This document shows, piece after piece, positions 24,728-32,589 of a stretch of 37,784 bases of DNA. A program made the translations under genes and the position numbers. The DNA comes from Muribaculaceae bacterium (GTDB taxonomy: Bacteria; Bacteroidota; Bacteroidia; Bacteroidales; Muribaculaceae). How positions within the stretch are numbered: the first letter of the stretch is position 1; every line of letters starts with the position of its first letter. Where the stretch lies: NCBI GenBank assembly GCA_029060285.1, contig JAIDUH010000175.1, forward strand, positions 1-37,784, given 5' to 3'. Under the pieces are notes generated by a model that did no database searches, was not told where the DNA came from, and saw only the letters and a program-made list of their open reading frames with translations.

Positions 24728-26563
24728 ATGAAAAAATTAATATATTCGATTTTTGGTCTTGGAATGGCTCTTTTGTCAACAGGATGTTCAGATTTCCTTG
24801 ATGCCAGAAACCTTTCAAGTCCTGAGGATTCAGAAGAGTATTTCGCAAAAAATCCTGATCAGATTCTTCCGGTTGCATACTCAGCACTTAGAGATATCGC
24901 AACTCAGATAGATTTGTTGGATCAGGCTGGAGATCTTTATATCAATCCTCGTGCTGCTGATGACGGAGTGTTCTCAATGTTCACAGTTGTGCCTGATAAT
25001 GGTACAGTTGCAAGTTTCTATCATAATCTCTATAAGGCAATAAATAAGGCTAATAGTTTGATTCATTTTGCAGGAGATAATAAGGAAATAGAGGCACAGG
25101 GCAAATTCCTCAGAGCATTTTGCTATTACTATCTTACCCAGCAGTTTGGAAGTGTACCTTATGTTGACTACTATATACAGACCGCAGAACGCGACTTCCC
25201 AAGAACTCCTCTTGATGAGTTATATGTAACACTTCTTAATGATTGTGAGGAGATATATAATAATTCACCCCTTCCAGAACAAAGTCATGATGGAAAAGCA
25301 AGTAAGCAGGCAGTAGCCGCCATTGCAGCGAAGATTGCATTGGCTGCCGGGTGGGATCTTGATACGGAACTTGTTGATGCAGTCGGAGGTAAATATTCTG
25401 TAAAAGATAGCAGATATTTCAAACAAGCAGCTCAATGGGCAGAGAAAGCCATTATGAATATTCCCCTTTCAATGACATTTCAAGAAAAGTGGGCTTGGAA
25501 TAACGAAAGAAATGCAGAGGAAATATTCTCCGCGCAATGGGAGCGTGATGGATTCCCCGGTAATCTAACGAATGGAGGTAACAGTATGATGTACCAATAT
25601 ACCGGATACTATGGAAATCCTATAAACTCCGGTCTTAAGGGCACTGGGTCCGGTGGTACGAATATGCCTTCTGCTAAGGCAGCTACACTTTTTGAACATG
25701 GGGATACCCGTTTTGAAGGTACATTTATGACTACTATGTACAATGCTCCTCTTGTTGATAAAAAAGCTGTATGGTCAGATGGTTATATGGCTTGGTATAA
25801 CAAGACACCAGAAGAGCAGGCACAACTTCCAATTGCATTAAAATTCTATTCTCCGGCAACTACAGTAGCAGAAGCAGAAGCGGATATCCGTCAACTTGTT
25901 GCTGAAGGGCGTGCAAAGAAGTTCGCAGTTAATACTTATGGTGTAAATGAACCTTTCGCAGCGATCATAACAGGGGAGACTGTCACAAAATGGGAATTTA
26001 ATGCAGCGGGAACTATGCCGTCAAGAAAGACCGTAGAATTTACAAACTTTATTCGTGAAGCTGCAAATAATGGTACATGTGTGACGAAGTATGACGATCC
26101 AGAAAGTAGTGCTGTGACAAGTGGTCAGTGCTTCAGGGATATTCCTTTCTTGCATGTAAGCGAAATGTATTTGACCGCTGCAGAAGCGTATCTGCTTGCA
26201 GGAGACAATGCCAATTCGCTAAAATATATTAATGCAGTTCGTAAACGTGCCGGTGCTCAAGAACTTGCTTCTTTCGAGGCATACGAAGCTCCTTACGTTA
26301 CAAGTTATAATTTTACGTTTGTTCCTCTTGATCTTGTGCTCGACGAACGTGCTCGTGAATGTTATGCTGAAAGAACAAGATTCTATGATCTTCGTCGTAC
26401 CAAACAGTTGGTAAGATATAATTTAGAATTCAGCCGTTTCATTAAGAATGTTTCTCAGATGAGTAATGCGGAAGGTCAGATTAAATGGTATCGTCCGATT
26501 CCTCAAGCCGAAATTGATAGTAATGTTGGTATATCAAGTGCTGATCAAAATCCTGGATATTAA
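24728..26563 (+). CDS. SusD/RagB-family glycan-binding lipoprotein
   Basis: This 611-residue lipoprotein (lipobox ending STGC, Cys20) is the SusD partner of the preceding SusC. The N-terminal SusD-like segment contains SLIHFAGDNKEIEAQGKFLR at about 109-128, and the C-terminal RagB/SusD part contains EMYLTAAEAYLLAG near 479 and LVLDERARECYAERTRFYDL near 538. The family is built on TPR-like helices and sits at the cell surface, holding glycans over the SusC channel. The gene ends 16 bases before the next lipoprotein gene. It is longer than archetypal SusD (about 550), with extra sequence around 330-420. Confidence 0.95.
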   Translation: MKKLIYSIFGLGMALLSTGCSDFLDARNLSSPEDSEEYFAKNPDQILPVAYSALRDIATQIDLLDQAGDLYINPRAADDGVFSMFTVVPDNGTVASFYHNLYKAINKANSLIHFAGDNKEIEAQGKFLRAFCYYYLTQQFGSVPYVDYYIQTAERDFPRTPLDELYVTLLNDCEEIYNNSPLPEQSHDGKASKQAVAAIAAKIALAAGWDLDTELVDAVGGKYSVKDSRYFKQAAQWAEKAIMNIPLSMTFQEKWAWNNERNAEEIFSAQWERDGFPGNLTNGGNSMMYQYTGYYGNPINSGLKGTGSGGTNMPSAKAATLFEHGDTRFEGTFMTTMYNAPLVDKKAVWSDGYMAWYNKTPEEQAQLPIALKFYSPATTVAEAEADIRQLVAEGRAKKFAVNTYGVNEPFAAIITGETVTKWEFNAAGTMPSRKTVEFTNFIREAANNGTCVTKYDDPESSAVTSGQCFRDIPFLHVSEMYLTAAEAYLLAGDNANSLKYINAVRKRAGAQELASFEAYEAPYVTSYNFTFVPLDLVLDERARECYAERTRFYDLRRTKQLVRYNLEFSRFIKNVSQMSNAEGQIKWYRPIPQAEIDSNVGISSADQNPGY

Positions 26564-26579
26564 TTTGAAATTTTAAGTA

Positions 26580-27071
26580 ATGAAAGCAATATTTCGTTCG
26601 ATAATTTTTTGTCTCACACTCTTGATTGGGCTTACAGCGTGTGATGATAAGCATGTAAAGATGCCATCTACAGGAGGTCTTGATCATGCAGAAAAACTCA
26701 TTGAAGGTGTTTATGTTGGTACTTGGAGCAGTACAAATACGGCCACAGGTGAAACGACAACGGCAACCGGAACAGTTACATTCTCCAGTAATGATGAGCT
26801 TGGCAACAATGTTGTTGGTATCACAATTATCTCTGATGACACAAAGGCTGTAAACCTTGGAGCGAAGTCTGATACGTCAGCATGTAATGTATCAAAATTG
26901 AGTTCAGATGTACTTTCTTTTTGGAATGTGTATTCATTAAATCCTTTCGGTTTTACATTTACAGGAAAGGTAACTCCAGAAGGAGAGGCTACGTTAAATT
27001 TCGAAACTTCAGTTGTTAAGAATCATAAACAGACGATTTTTAACGTTGAATTTGTAGGACATAAACAATAA
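26580..27071 (+). CDS. Small lipoprotein of the susCD operon
   Basis: This 163-residue protein has a lipoprotein signal ending GLTAC (Cys21) and an all-beta-looking body beginning EGVYVGTWSSTN. The alternating strands, with GEATLNFETS near the end, suggest a small barrel or sandwich like those of calycin-type proteins, but I do not recognise a named family. Its position directly after susD corresponds to the slot often held by SusE/SusF-like or surface glycan-binding lipoproteins, so a surface accessory role is inferred. A perfect hairpin (27081-27104) follows the stop. Confidence 0.65.
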   Translation: MKAIFRSIIFCLTLLIGLTACDDKHVKMPSTGGLDHAEKLIEGVYVGTWSSTNTATGETTTATGTVTFSSNDELGNNVVGITIISDDTKAVNLGAKSDTSACNVSKLSSDVLSFWNVYSLNPFGFTFTGKVTPEGEATLNFETSVVKNHKQTIFNVEFVGHKQ

Positions 27072-27080
27072 GACGAGAAT

Positions 27081-27104
27081 AGTGGCGGATTTCATTCCGC
27101 CACT
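27081..27104 (+). terminator. Intra-operon hairpin
   Basis: AGTGGCGGA (27081-27089) and TCCGCCACT (27096-27104) form a perfect 9-bp stem with a 6-base loop, ten bases after a stop codon. There is no T-run, so it is more likely a partial terminator or RNA-stability element that sets the expression of the next gene relative to susCD. Confidence 0.5.
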
Positions 27105-27145
27105 GCACTCAAAAATCAATAACTAATCTTTTAAATAATTAAACA

Positions 27146-28207
27146 ATGAAGAAATCATTACTACTTCTTACCGTAGCTGCATTTGCCGGTATGGCTAATG
27201 CGCAAGTCATCGTAGGTCTGGCCACTTCGGAGGAACTCGAGTCTGTAGGCCTGTCCAGCTCAAAAGTTGATATGCCTGGTATGACTATTCTTGAAAATGA
27301 AGCTGGTTCTTTCGGGACAGCTTATCAGGATAGCTGGGGTACAACTACTACCTACAAAACTTATCGTAATGTCACTGTAAACGGTGAAGCTATTACTTTG
27401 GGTAGCGGTGCAGTAGGTAACGCAAACCCGACTTTCATCAGCTTTGAAGCTGGAGCTCCGAGTGCAGGTGCCGTCTTTAAAATCACGGCAAACAAAGATG
27501 GTTATATGACTGTCTTCACCAAGCTCAATCCAAACAAGCAATATCTCGTATACGAGGGTACACAAGATGGATCTATAGTTTATAGCCTTGGTTGGTCAGA
27601 CGGTTCTCAGAAAATCTTTTATGCAATGCCAAATGATGGCGATGGATATATTGATTTCAATGCTCCTGAAGCATCCAAATATCTTATCCCTGCCACCAAG
27701 CAGCAAACTAATGAAGCGGGCCTTAAGCTTTGGCAAAACAAAGTAACAGGTGAAATAGTTGCTTCAGACTCTAATCCTACAGTAAAAGATGATGCAAATA
27801 TGCAATTCTCTGGAGTAATGGAAGACATACCGGGTCAGACTAAGCCTGCGATGCCTTGGAATGCAGCAGGTTTTGAAAAGGCTCCAGGCGAGTCAACAGG
27901 CTTCCTTTCATTCCCTGTATACGAAGGTTCTGATTATTATTTCTCAGCTCTCGGTTCTAAGGCTGCTTGTGGAGGTTTCGTTTATACTGCAGAGGCTCCA
28001 GAAATCGTATATGAAGAAATTCTTGCTGAAGATGGTTCAGTTACAAGCCCACGTGTAGAATTCCCTGCAATTCTTTCAGCTGCAGTTGAATCTGTATCTG
28101 TTGAAAACAATGCAAACGCTCCTATCTACAATTTGATGGGTGTACGCGTTAACGCTGACGCTAAGGGTATCCTCATCCAGAACGGCAAAAAGTTCATCCG
28201 CAAGTAA
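27146..28207 (+). CDS. Secreted protein with sorting-like C-terminus, function unknown
   Basis: This 353-residue protein has a signal peptide (cleavage likely after MANA, about residue 19). The beta-rich body contains GGF, FISFEAGAPSAG and YLVYEGTQDG segments reminiscent of adhesive or carbohydrate-binding sandwiches, but no family is certain. The last 30 residues (IYNLMGVRVNADAKGI, then NGKKFIRK) closely resemble the tail of the pectate lyase at 15204. That suggests the same export or surface-attachment route. It is the last gene of the susCD transcript and precedes a terminator at 28271-28303. A secreted glycan-binding protein is a reasonable guess from context. Confidence 0.65.
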   Translation: MKKSLLLLTVAAFAGMANAQVIVGLATSEELESVGLSSSKVDMPGMTILENEAGSFGTAYQDSWGTTTTYKTYRNVTVNGEAITLGSGAVGNANPTFISFEAGAPSAGAVFKITANKDGYMTVFTKLNPNKQYLVYEGTQDGSIVYSLGWSDGSQKIFYAMPNDGDGYIDFNAPEASKYLIPATKQQTNEAGLKLWQNKVTGEIVASDSNPTVKDDANMQFSGVMEDIPGQTKPAMPWNAAGFEKAPGESTGFLSFPVYEGSDYYFSALGSKAACGGFVYTAEAPEIVYEEILAEDGSVTSPRVEFPAILSAAVESVSVENNANAPIYNLMGVRVNADAKGILIQNGKKFIRK

Positions 28208-28270
28208 ATTTTTATGATAAATGATTAAATATTAATGGTCAATTAATATTAGTCATTGTCAAAAGCTAAA

Positions 28271-28303
28271 AGAGGCGGCTCCATGTTTGGAGTCGCCTTA
28301 TTC
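28271..28303 (+). terminator. Terminator of the susCD operon
   Basis: AGGCGGCTCC (28273-28282) pairs with GGAGTCGCCT (28289-28298) with one G-T pair and a 6-base loop, followed by a T-rich stretch. Confidence 0.75.
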
Positions 28304-28328
28304 ATTTGATGTATATTTTAATATGGAG

Positions 28329-28898
28329 TTACTTAAAGTCAATGCCAAATCGGGCTGCAAGAAACGTATAGTTTTTTGTTGTGCTTCCGGTCTTCCATGT
28401 TTGATAACCTTGGGTTTTATAATAAGTTTTAGTGAATCCTCTCACTGTAACACCGACTCCAAGGTTGAAATTTAATTTTTTTGATGTATGGAAACAATAT
28501 CCAATTGTTGGTGAAAGATACAATCCCCCCGACTTCTCACCATTATAGTAATAACCTCCTCGGAAATCAACAAAAGGTGTGAATTTCCAAATTTTAGCAT
28601 CATATCTTACTTCTGCGAAAGCTGGTAGAAACTTATCGTCTTTTGGGAAGCCGCATGATATCATTGCCCCTCCTCCGATGAACCAGTGGTCGTTAAATTG
28701 ATATCCGTGAGAGGAAGAGAGCCCAATAAACCATAGTCGTCCTTTACCATAATAGCCTAAGTATTGGGTCAGATAATCCGTTTCTCCGATAGCATTGTCC
28801 CACTCAACGAAGCCTCGGTAGCCTCGTTCAAGATCTCGAGCTGAGCATATGGCTCCGCACAGTAAACAAAGAATAATGATGATATAGCCCTTTTTCAT
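28329..28898 (-). CDS. Small outer-membrane beta-barrel protein
   Basis: This 189-residue protein has a signal peptide (about 1-20, ending ICSA). The body alternates polar and aromatic residues (GFVEWDNAIGETDYL, GGAMISCGFP, FTPFVDFRGGYYYNG, YCFHTSKKLNFNLGVGVTVR) and ends in a strand with a terminal FDFK-like pattern, as in small 8-strand outer-membrane barrels. No specific family is recognised. It is convergent with the susCD operon and has its own -7 box at 28918-28925, so it is probably independent of the polysaccharide genes. Confidence 0.7.
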   Translation of the reverse strand: MKKGYIIIILCLLCGAICSARDLERGYRGFVEWDNAIGETDYLTQYLGYYGKGRLWFIGLSSSHGYQFNDHWFIGGGAMISCGFPKDDKFLPAFAEVRYDAKIWKFTPFVDFRGGYYYNGEKSGGLYLSPTIGYCFHTSKKLNFNLGVGVTVRGFTKTYYKTQGYQTWKTGSTTKNYTFLAARFGIDFK

Positions 28899-28917
28899 AT
28901 TTTGATGTATTTTATTG

Positions 28918-28925
28918 CAAAGATA
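28918..28925 (-). promoter_or_regulatory. -7 element of the small barrel gene
   Basis: The minus strand reads TATCTTTG, a full match to TAnnTTTG, 20 bases from the start codon. No clear -33 element is seen, and the leader would be only about a dozen bases. Confidence 0.5.
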
Positions 28926-29013
28926 TAGTAAATTATTGAATTGTACTAATATTTTTGATAAATATATTCAAGTCTGCTCACGGATCTTTATTTATGATTT
29001 CTTTCTGAAGGCC

Positions 29014-29118
29014 GCATCACGCAGAGTCCCCCGAGCACAGTCGCGCCTTCTTAAAGTGGATTGAACTGGAGGACAGACTCGGTAATGGCATCACGCAGAG
29101 GCGCAAGGGGAGGAATGT
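29014..29118. repeat. Decayed repeat with a 13-base direct duplication
   Basis: GCATCACGCAGAG occurs at 29014-29026 and again at 29088-29100. After the second copy, CACGCAGAG and GCGCAAGGG continue as adjacent 9-base units (29092-29109). It looks like the remains of a nonamer array of the same general kind as those elsewhere in the window. The rest of the gap from 28926 to 29235 shows no gene. Confidence 0.45.
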
Positions 29119-29235
29119 GCTCACTGCGTTCGCACCACAATCATGTGCTTTTGGAAGAGAGAAGCTAAATGAAAGAGCCGTGTGAAGAAGAACTTTTTTT
29201 TTCGCTGAAGTTTAAAAAATAACAAGTTTTTTGTG

Positions 29236-29243
29236 TATCTTTG
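29236..29243 (+). promoter_or_regulatory. -7 box abutting the inverted-repeat element
   Basis: TATCTTTG matches TAnnTTTG fully. It lies five bases before the left inverted repeat, so transcription would begin at the repeat edge (about 29249-29251). No good -33 TTTG is found at the usual distance. It could drive the BspA-like gene at 29475. Confidence 0.5.
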
Positions 29244-29248
29244 CAGAT

Positions 29249-29452
29249 GAAGTTGTTTAAACTTATTTACGAATTCAAAAAATCAATATAAAATACTAAA
29301 AATATGATTCTTTTTATTAATCTTCCGCCATCTTGTCGGCGTATTTTCCTTCATTCATCAGTCACGATGCCCGCATCGCTCCTTCTTCATGAAGAAAAAT
29401 CCGCTCGAAAACCTGACGAAATCTTAATAAAAAAATAAGTTTAAACAACTTC
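29249..29452. mobile_element. 204-base element with perfect 20-base inverted repeats
   Basis: The 20 bases at 29249-29268 (beginning GAAGTTGTTTAAAC) recur exactly as the reverse complement at 29433-29452. A 3-base direct repeat GAT flanks both ends (29246-29248 and 29453-29455), as a target duplication would. The 164-base interior contains palindromes CGATGC-CC-GCATCG (29365-29378) and TTCTTCATGAAGAA (29383-29396) but no transposase. Two readings fit: a MITE-like non-autonomous transposon, or an invertible DNA segment in front of a surface-protein gene. The right end is 22 bases from the BspA-like start codon. Confidence 0.65.
29304..29438 (+). CDS. 44-residue ORF inside the inverted-repeat element
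   Basis: An ATG at 29304 opens a 44-codon frame (starting MILFINLPPSCRR) that ends with TAA at 29436-29438, inside the right inverted repeat. It shows no known motif. The frame may be chance, or a small peptide carried by the element. A still shorter frame of 14 codons starts at 29247 and spans the left repeat. Neither can be supported by family evidence. Confidence 0.2.
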   Translation: MILFINLPPSCRRIFLHSSVTMPASLLLHEEKSARKPDEILIKK

Positions 29453-29474
29453 GATATTTCAAAACTCAATCTGT

Positions 29475-32429
29475 ATGAAGCTATTTCTGACGATACTCTT
29501 GTTTTCACTTTTGCTGACCACTAATCTATCAGCAAGAGACATCGCATTTACTTACGAAGGACAGACCCTCAATTACACTGTAATTGACGAAGAAGCGAAA
29601 ACCGTCGCCACCAAGGCAGGACAATTCAGCAGAAGGGGTTTTGTGCCCGGTAATCAGACGGAAGGAGCACTTGTTATTCCTAAATCAATTCAAGAGGATG
29701 GCATCTCCTATCAAGTCATAGGAATCGGGGAAAAGTCTTTCCAAGAAAACAAAAATCTCACATCGGTCAGACTTCCCGACTCAATGCTTGAGATCGGAGA
29801 AGATGCATTCGCATATTGTGAATCACTTTCTGAGATCAATTTTCCTGACGGCATCCGCAATGTTGGAGCAGGGGCGTTCGTGAGTACCGCTCTAATCACC
29901 ATAAGTTGGCCAGAGAGTACTAAGGAAATAAAACGCTCTACATTCAATGACTGCAAGTCTCTTTCTTCCATAACAATTCCTCATTCGGTAATGAACATTG
30001 ACGACTATGCATTCAGTATGTGTACAAGTCTCACGTCAATTGACGTGTCGGGTGCCATTATAATTGGAGAAGAGGCATTCGCTAACTGCGGGAATCTGAG
30101 TACAATAGAATTATCGGAATCTTGCACCCGGCTTGGTGCAAGAGCCTTCTTCGACTGCGAAAAACTCGAGAACATCACCATACCTTCAGGTCTGGAAACA
30201 CTTGAACGCTGTCTCTTTTCAGGATGCGCTTCCCTATCTTCCATAAGTATTCCGGAAAATGTCAAGATAATAGAAAGCGCAGTTTTCTCCCGGTGTACAA
30301 GTCTCTCATCAGTGGAAATTCCTGATGCTGTGGAATATATAGGCTACAGCGCATTCAGAGGGTGTACATCACTTCTATCAATAAATTTGCCGGAACGAAT
30401 TGATCGAATCCAAATGTCCACTTTCGAGAATTGTCGGTCATTAGCTTCGATATACATCCCTGCCTCTGTCAAAGAAATTGATTGGAATGCCTTTACTAAC
30501 TGCAGTAATCTCAAATCGGTGATTCTTCCTGCAGAACTGAAGAGAATAGGATCATTGGCATTTGCTTATTGCATCTCACTTGAAACTATAGACCTACCTG
30601 AGGGACTCGAAATAATGGAGAGCAAAGCCTTTCAAGCATGTCGCTCCTTTACCTCAATCAAGATTCCAGAATCTATAATCGAATACGGAACTAATATATT
30701 CGAGGAGTGTATCCGCCTTGAGAACATTTATCTTCCTGAGTCAATGACAGAGTTACCTTATGGGATATTCAGCCATTGCACCCAAATAGCATCGATCCAT
30801 TTCCCAGAATCTATGGAGACCATTAAGAATGGAGCACTCCAAGGATGTTCGCGCCTTAGTTCGGTCAAGCTTCCAGACAAGCTAAAGAGTGTCGAATGGG
30901 GGGCATTCAACGACTGTGACGATTTAACTACAGTCTATCTTCCCCCTTCGCTTGAAAAGATAGAGGAATCGGTATTTTTCAATTGTGATAATCTCCTTAA
31001 TGTCTTTTGCGCTGCCAGCAATCCTCCGGTTGTTGAGGGAAACGTGTTTTATCCTGATAGAATCTTCGCCCACGCTACTCTTTACGTAAAGGAAGATGCA
31101 TTAGAATCATACCGTCAGGCTGAGCCTTGGGGCAGGTTTGAGAAGATCGAAACCTTCATTCCTTCAGTGTCAAAATTGGAGAGCATCATTCTCGACACGC
31201 AAAGATGGCGTGGAGAGGCGGGAGAGTCGTTCCGAATCGCAGCATCTGTAATACCTTCAGGAGAAATGACATCCTCATTGAGCTGGGCATCTTCGGACGA
31301 GAATGTTGCCACGGTAGATGACCACGGTAATGTTTTAGCCGTAGGACCAGGCTTCTGCCTCATTTCCGCTACTGACAAGGAGGCATACGTCTCTGCTGTA
31401 TGTTCGCTTTCGGTGGTTGCCGGTGATGGTCCTGTCTTTACTTATGAGGGCATTCGCTATGCTGTGCTTGATGAGGATGAGGCTATATGCCGTGTGGCTG
31501 CCTATAACGATGTAGAAGGAGATATTATAATTCCAGATAAGGTCTTCCGCAATGGAAAAGCCTACAGTGTGGTTAAAGTCGGAGCCCTCGCATTTTATTT
31601 AAATCGGACGATCACTTCGGTAAGTCTGCCTGAGGGAATCGAAGAAGTGGGGATGGGTGCTTTCTATTTCTGCGACAGCCTCACTTCTGTCAATATTCCA
31701 GGGGGGGTAAGGGAAATTCCTTATGAATTCTGTTCAGGATGCAACTCTCTAACATCAATAAGGATTCCTGACAGTGTGGAGCGCATTGGAGAGCAGGCGT
31801 TTATTTCTTGCACTTCGCTTTCCGAAGTCATCCTCGGCAAGGGGCTTTCGCTTATTGAGAAGGGGGCATTTGCCTATTGCTCGGCTCTGACGGAAGTGAC
31901 GATTCCTGATGGTATGAACTCAATAGGATATGCCGCATTCCAGGCATGTACCGGATTGCGGAGTATCCGGATTCCCGATGGAGTCACGGAAATCGGAGAC
32001 TATGCCTTCTACAACTGTGGTCATCCAGCTTATATCCGCATTCCGGCATCAGTGGTGACATTTGGCCTAGAAGCCTTCGACGATACAAAAACCGAACTGG
32101 TCGAGTATGATACGGAAGATCCGGTAGATGTGCCGCAAAGCGACTATCGATACGGAAGTCTGTTCCCGTATTACGTCTATCAAAATGCGACACTCCGAAT
32201 GCCGGAGGAGGGTTTGGCTAAGGCTGCTCTGGTTTGGCCATGGTGTGAATTTGTGCATACTGAGTCATACGATCGCGATGGAGTCAATTCTGTATTTGAA
32301 TCCACTGATTCTAATGTAGAAGTCTACACCCTGTCGGGTGTGAAGATCGCCTCCGGCATTGAATCGCTTGCTCCGGGATATTATATTGTAAGGAGAGCGT
32401 CTGAATCGCGTAAGATTCTGATAAAATAA
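29475..32429 (+). CDS. BspA-like leucine-rich-repeat surface protein
   Basis: This 984-residue protein has a signal peptide (about 1-20). About 19 repeats of 23 residues with the pattern I-G-x-x-A-F-x-x-C-x-x-L-x-S-I-x-I-P (LRR_5/BspA type) occupy roughly 75-530. A bacterial Ig-like (BIG2) domain lies at about 563-650 (SWASSDENVATVDDHGNVLA). A second block of seven or eight repeats follows to about 890, and a sorting-like C-terminus (VYTLSGVKIASG, then GYYIVRRA). Each block opens with a related FTYEG...IP...G cap, so the protein seems to be a duplicated cap-plus-repeat unit. BspA proteins bind host matrix or other bacteria; the ligand here is unknown. The element at 29249-29452 precedes it. 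Confidence 0.9.
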   Translation: MKLFLTILLFSLLLTTNLSARDIAFTYEGQTLNYTVIDEEAKTVATKAGQFSRRGFVPGNQTEGALVIPKSIQEDGISYQVIGIGEKSFQENKNLTSVRLPDSMLEIGEDAFAYCESLSEINFPDGIRNVGAGAFVSTALITISWPESTKEIKRSTFNDCKSLSSITIPHSVMNIDDYAFSMCTSLTSIDVSGAIIIGEEAFANCGNLSTIELSESCTRLGARAFFDCEKLENITIPSGLETLERCLFSGCASLSSISIPENVKIIESAVFSRCTSLSSVEIPDAVEYIGYSAFRGCTSLLSINLPERIDRIQMSTFENCRSLASIYIPASVKEIDWNAFTNCSNLKSVILPAELKRIGSLAFAYCISLETIDLPEGLEIMESKAFQACRSFTSIKIPESIIEYGTNIFEECIRLENIYLPESMTELPYGIFSHCTQIASIHFPESMETIKNGALQGCSRLSSVKLPDKLKSVEWGAFNDCDDLTTVYLPPSLEKIEESVFFNCDNLLNVFCAASNPPVVEGNVFYPDRIFAHATLYVKEDALESYRQAEPWGRFEKIETFIPSVSKLESIILDTQRWRGEAGESFRIAASVIPSGEMTSSLSWASSDENVATVDDHGNVLAVGPGFCLISATDKEAYVSAVCSLSVVAGDGPVFTYEGIRYAVLDEDEAICRVAAYNDVEGDIIIPDKVFRNGKAYSVVKVGALAFYLNRTITSVSLPEGIEEVGMGAFYFCDSLTSVNIPGGVREIPYEFCSGCNSLTSIRIPDSVERIGEQAFISCTSLSEVILGKGLSLIEKGAFAYCSALTEVTIPDGMNSIGYAAFQACTGLRSIRIPDGVTEIGDYAFYNCGHPAYIRIPASVVTFGLEAFDDTKTELVEYDTEDPVDVPQSDYRYGSLFPYYVYQNATLRMPEEGLAKAALVWPWCEFVHTESYDRDGVNSVFESTDSNVEVYTLSGVKIASGIESLAPGYYIVRRASESRKILIK

Positions 32430-32461
32430 TTTGATTTCTTGGATTTTGGGAATGGTTGGGA

Positions 32462-32562
32462 AGGCGCCGCAAGCGGCTTGGCGGGGGACAAACCGGCGGC
32501 ACGGTGGATGTGGGGCGCCTATTTTTATCAGCCTAGCCGGAGGCCCGGATACCGAAACAAAC
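32462..32562. repeat. Repeat-rich gap including decayed ACCGAAACAAAC copy 3
   Basis: AGGCGCC (32462-32468) and GGCGCCT (32514-32520) are inverted partners, and GCCGC-AA-GCGGC (32466-32477) is nested in the left side. At 32532-32562 CCTAGCC-GGA-GGCCCGG leads into ATACCGAAACAAAC, a mutated version of the repeats at 107-140 and 14083-14113. The tail is better conserved than the stem. Confidence 0.6.
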
Positions 32563-32589
32563 CTTGCTTTAATAATGATTATTGCGATT

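Noticed and set aside
32431..32589. N-terminal extension of the GH140-like protein
   Set aside because: It covers the repeat-rich gap and would bury the signal peptide that starts cleanly at 32590.
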